This document shows positions 47,138 through 59,304 of a stretch of 64,000 nt of DNA, piece after piece. Every line of letters starts with the position of its first letter. Positions within the stretch are counted from its first letter, which is position 1. The notes beneath the pieces are model-generated. The model made no database searches. It was given only the letters and a program-made list of their open reading frames with translations, and was not told where the DNA came from. The stretch is from assembly GCA_007844125.1 (NCBI GenBank), contig CM017555.1, forward strand, positions 21,287,669-21,351,668, read 5' to 3'. A program made the translations under genes and the position numbers. Source of the stretch: Sinonovacula constricta (taxonomy: Eukaryota > Mollusca > Bivalvia > Cardiida > Solecurtidae).

Positions 47138-49094
47138 TTGGGCAGTCCGATAACTCGGTTACTTCCCTTGAATTCAAAGGGAGGCTACTCCCCTGGGGAC
47201 TAAGTGAAAAAAAAGATGGCGGACAAGGACAAAGAAATCAACGAAGCTTGTGTAAACAATTAAGAATTGGACCATTTCAAGCTAACAGATTTGAAGAAGT
47301 ACCTGGCGAATCGTCGTTTGACTAGATCCTGAAGGGAATATCAGCTAATCGAGCGAATTATCGGCGCTCACAAGCTAGATATTACTGACAATTATGAATT
47401 GAAAAGGAGACACCAACTCGAGAAGAATTAGTAACACTCCACCCTCCCTTAACTGGTAACAGGTCGCCCTTGATCGGTAACAGTTCGCCCTTGATCGGTA
47501 ACATGTCGCCGTCGGATATTAGTGTATACGTCAATCAAAAATGTATGCTTGTTAACTTATCTATAATTATTTCGATACCTTTCACATCAAATTGTATTTG
47601 TTTCCATCGGCTTCATATGCATTATGAGTACTTCGGATATAAGTGTACCATTTCCACGCGTTAAATGAAGGGGGGAAATGACGTCAAGTAAAGTTTATAC
47701 TTGATTTAATTTGTCATATAGTGTATCATATATAATATTTTATAAGATATGCATACAAATACAATTAGTTGGTTGCCGTCTTAGTCGACTTCTTCATACT
47801 GTATTGTGATAAAGCTAGCGTACGTTGCGAGATTGAATCACTGACTAGTCTATTAATTGCAAGCACTTATATACGTCTATGACGGCAAGCATCAGTTAAG
47901 ATCATGGTGACTAATTATCAATCAAAATTAGTGCTGACGCTATCATCACAATAATGACTAGGCAAAAATCAATTAACAATCACACACTGACCAATTTATT
48001 AATTTTAAATTTTATATACGCCTATGTCGGTAAACATTAATCAAGATCACACTGACTAATTATCAATCAAGATTAGTGCGAATGGTTACATCACAATAAT
48101 GTCTGTAGGCAAACACCAATTAACGTTCACGCTTTTATGTGCAATTATAAGATAACTGCATACTCAAGTCATCTTGAGTGTGACAACCTTATTAAAGTAT
48201 TTGCAACAAAATATGTATGCAACTAAGTAACATTAAAATCCTTGCAACAGCGGAATTTTATTTAAATATACAATGTGAAATAAGTAAACCACGTACACAG
48301 TATAATTATTATTTTTTAGGTCGCAACATTGCATTTAAATCACGGAACAGTGACAGTTCGTATATTGTACTGGGAGGATCAGATTTTTTTTCTTTGGTTT
48401 AAACAATTTTAAAATATGAAAAATAAAAATATAATAATTTACGATGCTAATAATACGGTGTTTATAATAATAAAGAAGGAGACAAAAGAAGCATAAATTT
48501 AATGTGAATGGTGTCAAAATAATAAAAAATTAATAAGTTTACATTCTTTTTACTTAATTTCTTAAAGATTTTTAAGGGCGAAGGGTGGCGTATACACTTA
48601 TATCAGAAGAGCTCATAATGTATATTAAGACGAAGAAAACAAATACAATGTGAATGGTTATAAATAAATTAACCAATTTACTTTTTTTCTCGATGTATAC
48701 ACTTATATCCGAAGGCGACATGTAGCAAGGGCGAACTGTTACCTATCTCGGGCGAGCTGTTACCAATCAAGGGCGAACTATTACCAGTTAAGGGAGGGCG
48801 AAGTGTTATAATACCTTCAAAATGCGTCGCAGCCGCTTGTTTTGAGGAAATCGATGCAATGAAACAGTTCTGTTTTCGACCACCTTCCCGCTATAAACAA
48901 CACCTTTACATATTCAGCAATATTTCGGCGATTTCCATTTTGGTTTTGTTTCTTTCTTTAATCAACTTTCCATATCACTTGATGTGTGTGTTATACACGC
49001 TGATAAAATTTCTACTTATACCCCGGAAGTTTTAATGCGCATGCGCATTCGGAGAGTACTCAAGGGAAGACAACTTAGTTATCGGACTGCCCAA
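47138..49094. mobile_element. Outer inverted-repeat DNA element, 1957 bp
   Basis: It starts TTGGGCAGTCCGATAACT and ends with its complement; similarity continues to about 35 bp (CTTCCCTTGA inside). TA flanks both ends (47136-47137, 49095-49096). There is no transposase frame. It contains a second inverted-repeat element (47432-48808), so it has been invaded or is a composite. TA target choice fits Tc1/mariner-type or related DNA transposons. Confidence 0.75.
47432..48808. mobile_element. Inner element with ~100 bp inverted arms
   Basis: The left arm 47432-47530 and right arm 48693-48808 are inverted copies with several indels: TAACACTCCACCCTCCCTTAA mirrors TTAAGGGAGGGCGAAGTGTTA, and CGGATATTAGTGTATAC mirrors GTATACACTTATATCCG. 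Inside each arm a ~21 bp unit (GATCGGTAACAGTTCGCCCTT) is repeated two to four times. The interior has a ~146 bp direct repeat (47841-47986, 47987-48133) and a second imperfect direct repeat ending in GTATACACTTATATC (48490-48605, 48634-48715). No coding capacity, so non-autonomous. Confidence 0.7.
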
Positions 49095-49286
49095 TAGTAG
49101 AGTGTTTAACATTGAGGTTGACATTTATTAGGTCTACATGTATGTACGTATTGTACAACTTCATATTAAAAGGTAAAATCTCTCAATATGATAGAGATAG
49201 AATTCGATGTTAGTACATTGCATGCTGACAACCCCTTCATCAACAAGGCTTATGACATGTTGACCATAACAAAACAACTGCCTGAA

Positions 49287-49454
49287 AAGGGAGTATCCTC
49301 AGATCCTGATAAGATCAAAGACAGGCCGCTTCCTCGTAACGATAAAGAGGTCAAATCATGTCTATGTTCAAACTATGGGCGTTTTGTCTTACGGTTTGCA
49401 AGTATTGCAAAGCCACTGGACAAGCTTGCTGAGAAGTCAGACAAGTTTCCATAG
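49287..49454 (+). pseudogene. Ty3/gypsy reverse transcriptase fragment
   Basis: From about 49287 a frame reads KGVSSDPDKIK, then NDKEVKS, GRFVLRFASIAKPL and DKLAEK, the order of the region just after the catalytic part of Ty3/gypsy reverse transcriptase (thumb/connection). A few residues are missing between the first two blocks. The upstream catalytic motif and the downstream RNase H and integrase are absent, so this is a short relic. The open frame begins at 49188 with unrelated sequence and stops at 49454. Confidence 0.65.
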
Positions 49455-49600
49455 AGAACTGAGTGTACGCTAGCTTTTGTGTGTGTGTGTGTGTGTGTAT
49501 TTTAAGTGATATGTTATATGGGAAATTGTGATAAGTGCGTTTTAGTCATTTAGATATTGACATTGTACATATTGTTAATGTTCTTCTATGTAACAAATTT

Positions 49601-49680
49601 TTAATTTGTTAATTTGAACAAAATATCTTAATTGCCAGCAATAATTTGTTAATTTGAACAAAATATCTTAATTGCCAGCA
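49601..49680. repeat. Two tandem 40 bp units
   Basis: 49601-49640 and 49641-49680 differ only in the first two bases (unit core TAATTTGTTAATTTGAACA, then AAATATCTTAATTGCCAGCA). A recent simple duplication. Confidence 0.9.
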
Positions 49681-51466
49681 TCACTTCAAAATTTCTAATA
49701 CATTTAAACAACTGTCTGTATTACATTGTACAATATTGTATAGAGGATTTTAAAATAAAGTTAAAAATATTCTATGTAAACAGGCTCATAAATTCTCAAA
49801 TTTGTCAAGTGATGCTTTTATTTATTCTTAAAACATATAAGTTTTATTGTTATTATTATTATTATTATTATTATTAAAAATACCATGTTAGTTCAACGGC
49901 AAACTATGAAATCTATTATTTCAAGCTTACCTGTAAACAGATATAGCCTCATTAGGCCTATGCAGGTGCACGATTTTGAATGAGATAACAGTATTGCTAA
50001 CATTGAATGAACAATAATTTAAAATCTCTTCGACATGCACTTCAGTAATTTAAACCAAGAATGAACCACACTATTAAAAATATACACTCACTTGACAAGA
50101 TCAATTTAAGCTAGACAATCAGCGTTCTTTTTAAATGCACCAAAACATATTTGCATCGATTTGAATGTCATCTTGCTAAATAATCTGGAAGGATGCAGCG
50201 TCAATCTATTGTCTTTTAACTTTAATAAAGGGTGTATTTTAAGCATGTTGTAGTTTTCGTTAGATGCTTAGCTGTGTTTTTTACTTAGTAAATAAGAGAT
50301 ATGAATAAAGTACAACTGTGTGTTGAAATGACTTGACTTGTTTATTTCAAAAGTCCTCTGTAACATTTTCATTAACTGGTGACCTTGTTTTGTGTATAAA
50401 GCCATACATATTTCTTGAAATAATGTAATTGGTATAAAAATTAATCATCGTCCTTTATTTTTAATTCGACATTCTGTCAATCATTTAAATTTTTAATAAA
50501 GGTGTGGCTTTAATTGCTGCTCCTGATATTTTTGATGATATTATCATCATTTGCAGCATTCCAAAAATCATACAGGTCTACATGTATTGATTTCTGCTAT
50601 ACATTTAAAGTGTTACGCGATGATAAGTTTTAGACTAGTTCAAGTCAGTTGACGGAAATAACGGCACTCTACACACTTTTATCGGTAAATATCTATTGAT
50701 GAATACTGCTGTCTTTGAATACTTGTCAATATATTGCTCACCATCAAATATGATAGAATAAAATATAAACTTCGGTGTTATTAAAGTCATTAATGTAAAT
50801 TTTAAATCATTTTGATTTCGGTTTATTTTTAAGAAATGTGTTTTGCTGTTTAAAATAGGAAATAATCTAAATAAACACCAACCATCCCATAATCCCAGTA
50901 ATTATTTCCCGTCAGCTTCTAGACGCATTAGTTTACTCTAAATCTCACAATGTTGCTCGTTATAATTAACCAATGCAAAAGTGAACTGTTTAAATATCTT
51001 ATCTCGCAAAAAAGTTGCATATTTATATCCCATTTGAATAAACGGCATCACTAAAACTGACATCGTATTACATGATACAGACATAACCAATAATTTCATA
51101 CATAAAGAGGCCAATGTTTAACTTTTTTTCACTGTACGTTAATTAACATACAAAATGGTGTTTAAACACATTATAAAGTATAAAATTATAAACTCTACCA
51201 TATAATTCCCCTTGCAGTAAAACTGCATTGTGATCGGTCTATACCGGTTACGTGACTTTTCCACACACCGATGGTTATTTTCATAACCACAAACTGTTCT
51301 CATTAAAATGTCGGATAGCAATGCTAATGATAATTTAATTGTTGTTCTTTTATTTGTTAATGACATTATTCAGGTTGCATTTGATTGGTAAAATCTGACT
51401 TTCATAGCCTTTGGTGGTTTTTGCATTATTTCAAGTTTTGAGGTTTTAGAAATGATCAAGAAGCTC
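49681..51466. other. AT-rich intergenic DNA
   Basis: Contains an (ATT)n tract at about 49848-49876. Otherwise no gene, transposon end or repeat was recognised. Confidence 0.4.
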
Positions 51467-51630
51467 ATTAGCGATGTTAGTGAGGTAAACGTTATATTGT
51501 GTGTCGCATTAGCGATGTTAGTGAGGTAAACGTTATATTGTGTGTCGCATTAGCGATGTTAGTGAGGTAAACGTTATATTGTGTGTCGCATTAGCGATGT
51601 TAGTGAGGTAAACGTTATATTGTGTGTCGC
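51467..51630. repeat. Four perfect 41 bp tandem units
   Basis: ATTAGCGATGTTAGTGAGG followed by TAAACGTTATATTGTGTGTCGC occurs four times without any difference, 164 bp in all. Perfect identity implies a very recent expansion, or an assembly artefact. The array is head-to-tail without spacers, so it is not a CRISPR. Confidence 0.95.
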
Positions 51631-52081
51631 ATTAAGGTTTGCGTTCATACACTGAAGTATTTATCTTGTAGAATTTATCAAATGAGAATGCATGAAATAT
51701 AATTATTGTTAAATAAGTTTCTGATAGATGTGTGATTTGTGTGATTTAATGTTTTTTTTTCTAAAGAATCGTTGAGATATGAACGTTTCAAAGTTTGTGG
51801 TTTTGTAAAATGGTACATACATCCCTGTACATGTGTACCGCACTCGGGCTTCGTTCTAACTGGATATACGGCTTTACAAGAACATCACAAAAAATATTAA
51901 TAAGTGGAAAAACTTATGAAATACTCTTTATAAGGGCAGAAAATTTCAGATTTAATTACGTTTTTTAAATATAATATCAAACGACAATGCAAACAGTCCC
52001 GATTTTTCCATCTTCTCTTTAAATGTTGTGTTTTATAGGACATTATTGTTTATGGACCATGAGTTAATATCAACATTAAAA
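51631..52081. other. Short intergenic stretch
   Basis: AT-rich; nothing supported. Confidence 0.4.
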
Positions 52082-52866
52082 ACTAGAGCTGCGCTTCGGG
52101 CCATATTCCTTTATCGGTCTGACCAACCAGTCCGTAAACTTGCATATTGCCCTCAAGGCCATGTATTATTTGTTAAATATTATACCTCATTTGCATGCGC
52201 CCTTCTATATTTAATATGACGTCATCCAGTCCATAAATCGCATATTGACCGGCTACCCGGTCCATAATTCTTATATTGACTGTTTATGACGTCATCCAGT
52301 TTGTTTGACTGTTTAAACGCGACTTTCACGACGTGCGAATTCTACGACAACACAAACAGACGATATTGTCAAAATGGCTAAGTGATTCGCCTCTTTATCG
52401 GAGACAGATTTATTTAAACTTAGCGAATTTAAGGATTCAAAAAACACCAAAACCGCGACAAAACTGAAGCTCTTCCGAACATGTCTAGCAGAAAAAGGCC
52501 ACGATTTTTCCTTTGAAACCTACACGAACGAAATTCTATTCTACGATCCGGGTCTTTTGTCTAGTAGCATTTATTATTTAATTTGATCAACAAAAATGGA
52601 ATATTAAAAGAAGAGCATGATTTTTTTTGCTGCATCGCTTGAAAATAATAAAAAAAAAAACGACTAGGGTTTGAGATATTTCACACACTGAACAAATACA
52701 ATTATTATTTAAAAGCAAATCATACTAAAATGAAAGCAACAAAAGGGATAAAAGGATTAAGATTCGGTATAATATAACAAATAAAACATGGCCTTGCGGG
52801 CAATATGCAAGTTTACGGATTGGTTGGTCAGACCTCGGAGGGTATATGGCCCTCAGCTGCGCAAAT
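52082..52866. mobile_element. Inverted-repeat element carrying a Crypton-like fragment
   Basis: Left 52098-52163 (GGGCCATAT..., GTCTGACCAACCAGTCCGTA, AACTTGCATATTGCC, AAGGCCATG) is mirrored at 52788-52852 with about six differences; outer bases (GAGCTGCGC) are less well kept. Just inside the left arm the phrase (G/C)AGTCC(G/A)TAAA..TTGCATATTG is repeated in shorter form twice (52229-52285), together with a repeated ATGACGTCATCCAG. The interior has the recombinase-like fragment at 52374-52586. Target duplication could not be fixed. Confidence 0.65.
52374..52586 (+). pseudogene. Crypton-type tyrosine recombinase, N-terminal fragment
   Basis: After ATG GCT AAG TGA the same frame stays open to 52586. 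It reads LSEFKDSKNTKTATK and LKLFRTCLAEKG, then FETYTNEILFYD. The phrase DSKNTK followed by a basic helix, an FR-x-Y/C-L-x-E-K block and an F-Y close is, from memory, the N-terminal domain found in Crypton-derived animal recombinases (the region before the catalytic tyrosine recombinase core). The catalytic core is absent and the frame has an early stop, so it is inactive. Confidence 0.5.
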
Positions 52867-53643
52867 GGAAAGAAGAGAAACAGGTGGATCTCAGAGAATG
52901 ACATGACAATGAACCCACGAAGTAGAAATTAGTTTTACGTTGAATTGTTGGATGTGTGGACTGCCTAGATTTTTATTACCGAAATACACTTAATAAATTG
53001 AAATTAAAACATAATGTGTTGTTTTATTACGTAAATTTGTTGACATATTAGTATATGAATTAAATGTCAAAACTTCATTGTAATAGATATAAGCTTTTGA
53101 TAGTTATAAGACATTTTTACAAATGCCGTGGACGGTACACAAACATGACCAATTCCATTTAATTGGTACATGACTGTATTAAGTTTGTGTGTATATGAAC
53201 TTTTTGCTTTTACTGTTTTCATTAATAGTTAATATGATGTGATCGGTATCGTTAGAACATTGTAAAAAAACTTGTATAAAGCAATAAACACAACATGCAT
53301 AGGTATTATAGTATATATGAGATACTTTTACTTATGCCTTTTTTGTCTAAAGTCATTCTGAAAAAAATATTAATACAATGTTGTAAAACAATCAAGAACA
53401 ATTAACAACATTCAAGTTCAAGAAGAAGACAATAAATACATATCATATATATACTTAAATACTGCCCACTTACGTGCCAAAACATATATGCTTATACAAT
53501 TAAAATACATAAATACATGCATATCAGGAATAGCTGCGCAGAAAATAAAAGACCTCACCAAAATGAAAAGGCAGTGAAAAGATGGCATGGTTTTATAAAA
53601 TGAATACAAATAATACACCACATGATGAGGATCTGATGTTAAT
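52867..53643. other. Intergenic DNA
   Basis: No gene. Positions 53428-53476 (CAATAAATACATAT...TTAAATACTGCCCACTTACGTGCCA) match 56946-56996, the 3' edge of the PHD exon, so part of that family is duplicated here without the exon. Confidence 0.4.
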
Positions 53644-53964
53644 GTCGGTGCATATTTAATGCGAGGGCAATTCAACTGAACGTCCTATCCGATTATCAAT
53701 ACAGACATCTAGTTATATTTGTAAAAAAAAATAAAAAAAAAATATATATACAGACATCTAAACATATGTAAACAAATAAGTTTAGTTAAACTGAACCTAT
53801 AAGCTGATTCTGTACAGAAGGCTCTGTAAGGTGATGTCAAACTCATACATGCAATACATTACAACGTGAACAGAGATCAGGATTGCACTGGATTTTTGTC
53901 GGTGCATATTTAATGCGAGGGCCGTTCAGCTTACTGAGCGTCCTATCCGACTTCCAATATATAC
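53644..53964. repeat. Direct repeat pair, about 65 bp, 256 bp apart
   Basis: TCGGTGCATATTTAATGCGAGGGC, then TTCA, then CGTCCTATCCGA, occurs at 53644-53690 and again at 53900-53950. Both are followed by similar TA-rich DNA with ACAGACATCTA (53702 and 53749) nearby. It may be the ends of a lost or small element. Confidence 0.6.
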
Positions 53965-54099
53965 ATGAAAAAAATAAAAATAGAACAGTTAATTGTAACA
54001 TGTTACCGTGAAATGCATTTTACAAAGCATAAATTTTTATCAACCCCTAAAACTGTCTGCCCGAAACAACAAAGATTCTTAATATCTACAATTTGTTTA

Positions 54100-54450
54100 A
54101 TTAGAATACAAAATTATTGTCGGCGGCCTGACACTGGTCCTAATGACGGAACGCACGAAACTATGTTTTTCAGTTACCATGTTTTCTAAGAAACTTTTCT
54201 GATCAACAATGCTTGTTGTCAATGTATTTCCATCCAGTTTTTCAGCCTTTGACTTTTCATAGTGCAGCTTGTTATAAATTGTTTTCATTCCCCCTGGACG
54301 AGTTGGTCGTCATATTTGTCTTTTAGTTTTAAATAAATCTCGGCAGGTTTGCAACTTGCTCTCATGTCCTCAATGCCATTTAATACAAAAGATGGAAACT
54401 CTGTCTGTTTATGAGAATGCACATGAGACGCAAGGACAGGGAATTTACCA
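54100..54450 (-). pseudogene. Decayed coding block, coiled-coil type, minus strand
   Basis: From about 54440 to 54298 one frame reads through protein-like sequence (QTEFPSFVLNGIEDM, KPAEIYLKLKDKYDDQLV) to a stop. The next block (54288-54097) in another frame continues with MKTIYNKLHYEKSKAEKL and SFLENMVTEKHSF. The composition is helical and charged. The frameshift indicates decay. It has the same strand as the PHD exon at 57 kb and may be its downstream part. Confidence 0.35.
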
Positions 54451-54808
54451 ATATACTACTATATAACAAAGATTAGGGTGCTTTCGAGACCCCTCCCCTA
54501 GCCATGTTACCCTTTTCTTGTACTTTTCATTGGCCTTCGATGTACTGCATTGCTTGCAATTGACCCTTTTACAGTCAAGAACTTGCATTGCTTTTAAATT
54601 ACACGATGATCGGACAGGTCGTTGAGACTATATGAAAACAGTGACTTAAAGCCATAATTGGACAGTCACTGTTGGATTTCTTGTCTCTTCATCTCTCCAG
54701 TCGTGCCCTATATAGGTGGGACAACTTGAGCAGTCTCCATACCCTTTACGTGAGATTGCACAGTAGGTATAACATCGGGATTTTTTTAATCTTTATCATA
54801 TATAATAT

Positions 54809-54890
54809 ATCCTCGGCGTTTATAATATGTTTTTTAAACGATTAACGGATAAATCCTCGGCGTTTATAATATGTTTTTTAAACGATTAAC
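54809..54890. repeat. Two 38 bp units, 44 bp apart
   Basis: ATCCTCGGCGTTTATAATATG and TTTTTTAAACGATTAAC occur together at 54809-54846 and 54853-54890 without differences. Confidence 0.9.
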
Positions 54891-55799
54891 TCTAAACAAT
54901 ACTACGTTTTATTTTGTTGATTTTCTAAAATTCTATTGTTTCTTCCATATTGTTTACATTTCACTTTTGACACTTTTGGCATATGACGTCATGGCATTTA
55001 TGACGTCGTTATATGGTTCTTATAATATATCAGCGCTTGTACTGCTTTATTTTATTTTAAACTACTCTCTCATTTGGAATTTTTTGGTTGCCGAGGCTTT
55101 TATCTACTGTAAATACTGTACATATGTTCATTATATCTGTTTTAACTCCCGATGCAGGTGCTTATTGTTAGTTGTGTCACTTTGACGGGATACTTTTATT
55201 TACACTGTTTGTTTGATAGAAAAACCGTCAGGAAGTGCGAGGTTGGAGCGCTCCACAAACCAGGTTTAAGCACCCCAGTTGGCCATTTTGCCGACTGACC
55301 GTTCCAAGGCGGTAACTGATGGTTTTTCTTTTTTTCTTTTTGTGTGTTATGTCTCGTCTCTGTGTTTTTTGTCACATTTACATTTACCTTGTCTGCCTTG
55401 GTCTGCAGGTAGATAAAATTTAAATATCTGTGAAAATTTTGATAGGACCTTTTCTTATTTACCTATTTAAAATGACATAGTACCGGTGAATGATAACAAT
55501 TTGATTTGATTCACAGGTAAGTACTCAGTTGTTTTGTTGTTGTTGTTGTTGTTGTTGTTTGTTTTGACTTGCCTCTTACAATAACACAATTTTTAACAAA
55601 TGTCAATGTGATATCGCCATTATTGTGCAGCAGATAATAAGATTAAGGAGAAGCCCCGGTCGAAGAATTCCAAAGCCCACAGTCGTCTGAGAAAGTACTT
55701 CTTTGTTGTTGGACCTGTTTTCCAAATTCAGATTATGATCCGTTACGTAATAAACATTTTCCTTAATACCCACATGAATTTATCCAACGACCTTACATT
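54891..55799. other. Intergenic DNA with possible retroelement tail
   Basis: Around 55200-55330 a GC-richer stretch (GGTTGGAGCGCTCC, GTTGGCCATTTTGCCGACTG, CCGTTCCAAGGCGGTAAC) stands out and may be the untranslated end of a retroelement. A (GTT)n tract lies at about 55533-55560. No coding exon supported. Confidence 0.35.
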
Positions 55800-56460
55800 T
55801 TTTTCAAATTATGATTGACAGCGGTACTTGTGTCAAGAAACCCTGACTTGAGTGTCCCATGTAAGTCACTATGCATTAACTCCTGAACAGAATCAGCTAT
55901 TAAGGAACAAATATCACCTACTGATATATCGGACAATGAATGACCATTTTCTGAAAGCTGACATTCTATAACGAGCTTTCACCTGGGCATAATGAATAGT
56001 GCGCAAAGTTATCCCCATCACTTTCAATATGAGGCGGAGTATGTTTTTCTTCAGATTTCTTTTGATCTTGTAAATTTGGATTTGAAACAGATTCAAAAGC
56101 GTCATTTCTGTATATAAAGAATAAGTCTCATAACTGTTATTAGTTTCAGCAAGTTGTGGAATGTCCGCTTAGATTGTCACTTTTTCTGTTTCCTGGATGT
56201 CAACTAATTTTAAAACTCCTACAGATTCTAACGAGCTATCACGTGGTTGACAGTTATCAAGGATGGCATCTATGGTCATTTATTGCGGAGGCTCAGAGTC
56301 ATACTGTTGTTGAGACTAACGGAACAAAATGGTTCACCTTAAATAATGAAATTCTAACAGGGGCCAACATAGAAGTCCACATTAACATAATTCTCAGTGG
56401 CTGATTTAAAGACACACCACGACCTCGAACAACTTTAATAAAAGCAGATGACATTTCAGT
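55800..56460 (-). pseudogene. Decayed acidic linker region of the PHD-finger gene
   Basis: Minus-strand fragments separated by stops and frameshifts: about 56290-56170 (SSLESVGVLKLVDIQETEKV), 56107-55985 (acidic, SEEKHTPPHIESDGDNF), and 55960-55800 (SLSDISVGDICSLIADSV then HSDLHGTLKSGFLDT). They look like one disordered acidic protein region. Order and strand agree with the PHD exon upstream at 57 kb. No full frame remains. Confidence 0.4.
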
Positions 56461-56990
56461 ATTCAACTGGGGAGGATATTACTATTGAATAGGCTCTCCA
56501 AGTGCTGCACTATGTGCATACACGAGGGCTATTTCTGAAAATCGAACATACAAATCTGCGTTTATCTCCTGAATCTATCGGTACATATATTTGTCATTCA
56601 ATTTTCTAAGTCACTAATGCACTATTGTAAGAGAAAATCCCACTTTGTAGTTAAGTTCTCTCATTTAAACATTATTTTTATATATCAAAGACGTTAAAAT
56701 ATAAACCGGTTTTGTAATATACTTATTAAGGAAAATTGTGTATCAACATTTTTGCACACCAAACCAAAAAATGTATAAGGTTGAGAATTGAAATTTCTCA
56801 AAAGTGTGTGAAAACAACTTTACATGCCACAGACTTGTGTTTTCATGGGTTATTCGTGAATTTAGCCATTTAAGATAAGAAAATGAATATATTAAATGTA
56901 CTGTTTCTATTGAATTATAAAGTAATTGCATAATTGACGTAGGAGACAATAAATACATATTACATTTGCACTTTAATACTGTCCGCTTAC

Positions 56991-57277
56991 CTTGCCAAGG
57001 CAGCACTTGCATCATAGTTAGTGCCAGAAAATACCCAACATTTGCACAGAAAATTTAAACATGAACTAGACCAAGATCTCAACTCTTTATCATATAGACT
57101 GATACATTTACTGTGAACCCAATTCTTACATTTAGAACATTGAATTGTGTCTGAGCGACACTCTTCAGAACAGACAATGCATGTATAGTCCCTTTTTGTC
57201 ATGTGAATATGCTGGAAGATCTCAGAGTTTAAATATACTGACAATTCTAAATAATCACACTTGCTTAACGCAAACAC
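56991..57277 (-). pseudogene. PHD-type zinc finger exon
   Basis: Minus strand. A frame of about 95 codons holds C-x2-C, a further Cys, then CSKCKNWVHSKC (C-x2-C-x4-H-x2-C) and a closing C-x-C after a Trp-rich loop, the Cys4-His-Cys3 order of a PHD finger. It ends in a good donor (GCAAG|GTAAGC, border at 56991). PHD fingers read histone tails, and similar ones sit in gene families that multiply in invertebrate genomes. Its downstream exons are broken, so the locus is probably dead even though this exon is intact. Confidence 0.6.
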
Positions 57278-58959
57278 ACCAAACTGCTTTTTTACTTTAG
57301 TTTACTTTACTTCAAAAGTCTCAAATATCAAAAGACATTATAAATCTTCAATCAGAATTGACACAGCAATTTTAGCAATTAGCACATCGAATTATCAGTT
57401 CTAATTAACTAATTGTTTATCAATTTATAAAACGAGTGTGATAAATTTGATTGGTAATTAAAGGTGCTGTTATTGTGTGTGTGTTATATATTTTATGTAA
57501 ATTGCGTGAACAATAAGCACTTGTTGATGATCATGAGATGATTTTTAAAGCAGACAGACAGACAAATACTTTATTAACACTCATATACATACATGTACAA
57601 AATGAGGATCTGTGCAATTTGTTTTATATATTACTATGGTAAGTTCGGTCAAACAAGTGAAATTATGGAATAGAGGTGATGTTAATGGAAGTAGGGATAT
57701 TTTATTATTAGGGAGGTTTGTGGGGGGTGGAGGTGGATGGGGGACACACAGGATAATATAGTTTCTAAGCACAAAGGTTAAATGATGACATAGCAAATGA
57801 AATTGTCGTAGAACAGCTGTTACGCATTTTCATTTTACAACATATACTGTTAAAGAGAAAACAATAATAGATAAGAAAACCTTATAAGTAAAGTATCTCT
57901 ATTTTTGCTTAAGAACTGATAAATATTGTACGAGTCTTGCAGTAAAAGTAAGATCTTGAAGTAGTAGTTGTGAAAAGTATGATTAAAAAAGGTCTGTGAT
58001 ATTCTATGAAATTTGACAAAAGAAGAAACAAAACGATATGCCTATTGGTATTAAATAACAGAAATGGTGATGTTATACGTTCAACATGATTGAAATTATG
58101 TACAGTATTATAATTTGTAGTGTTTTAACATGCTTTTCTTTTTCATAGTAATTCTTAGAATTACACTTACACTTATCAATAGCAAAGCATGTTTTACTTT
58201 ACAATAATGATTAAGGAATTTTTTTTGGCATATACTTCTATATTTATGAACCTGTGCAGTAATGATTCTGTTTCAAGCAGCTATCATATATGTAATGCAG
58301 TAAATGATAAATGATCATAAATATTCATGGCTAGTGCATGAATGAGCAGATAGGAATAATGAGACAATCATGTATTATTAATAGAGAACTTCTTATTATT
58401 ATTAATTAAAAAACTTAAAGGTTATGTAATGTTGCTTGTGATTAATTTTAAGAGACTCTAATAACCCCGGGCACGGAACTATTGAAGATTAACAATTATG
58501 CTGTCATGTCACCCAGGTTTTAATTGGTGTAAAAACATGCATGATCTTGTGAATATGGATTTGGAATAAAAATTCAAACGAGCTTTTTTGTTTCATTTTT
58601 ATTAAGTATTTATTTGCTTAACAGTACAATAGTTTTGCAGTAAAAACTTACAAGTTACAAGGTGCATTATATGGTTTTCATGAAGTTCGCTTTGATTCAG
58701 TAGTTCAAAAACACGCAATTTCCAACAAACAGGCCATCACAACGAAGGGAAACAGCTTAGACAACAAGGCAAAACGCAACATGACTTCGTACTACAAAAT
58801 TTCAAAAACACATTAATTTTTCCAACGAATCTTTGGCATTTATTTCATATACTTATATTTCAACATAGTAACTAAATAAAACAACAAATGATTCTTTAAT
58901 TACACTTGATTAAGTGTATTTCGGTAAAACAAAGCCTCTTTCGGTAAACAGGTGTCTTT
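57278..58959. other. AT-rich intergenic DNA
   Basis: No gene, repeat family or exon recognised on either strand. The open frames seen are short and unremarkable. Confidence 0.45.
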
Positions 58960-58984
58960 CGGTATTCAGTAGTACCGCATCGGC

Positions 58985-59304
58985 TTCGCGAACGAATCAT
59001 TGAAGAACGGGATGCGGTATCAAAGCCACTTGGGCTGCACCGTCTATTGTACCGTCAAAGAAGGCTATCCGTACATGGATATTCGTCAGCATTTGAAGCC
59101 GCAATAAGTGGTGCCGTGTAAGCGAGGATTGCGCTTGTGGCCCGGGAAATACGAACGTTTAAAGGAGACAATCTCTGAAATAGGAACTGCCATCCCAGAA
59201 CTCAGTACAGTGGTACCTTGTATGTTTCAAAGTGAACCCGCTAACCAGCTTGACTATCTGCGATGTACAAAGTGTAATCCGAATGACTTTGGAAATTGGT
59301 AATG
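58985..59304 (+). pseudogene. PC4/p15-like protein relic
   Basis: One frame runs from about 58985 to a stop at 59302, with one internal TAA at 59105. It reads YPYMDIRQHLKP, then the stop, then PCKRGLRLWPGKYERLKE, the order of the PC4 (p15) single-strand DNA-binding fold: an IR strand, a basic-Gly-Leu strand, then a helix. A Cys/Asn-rich tail follows (CTKCNPNDFGNW). PC4-like genes occur in cells and, as I recall, in some Polinton/adintovirus-like elements; the neighbouring ATPase relic favours the latter. Confidence 0.5.
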
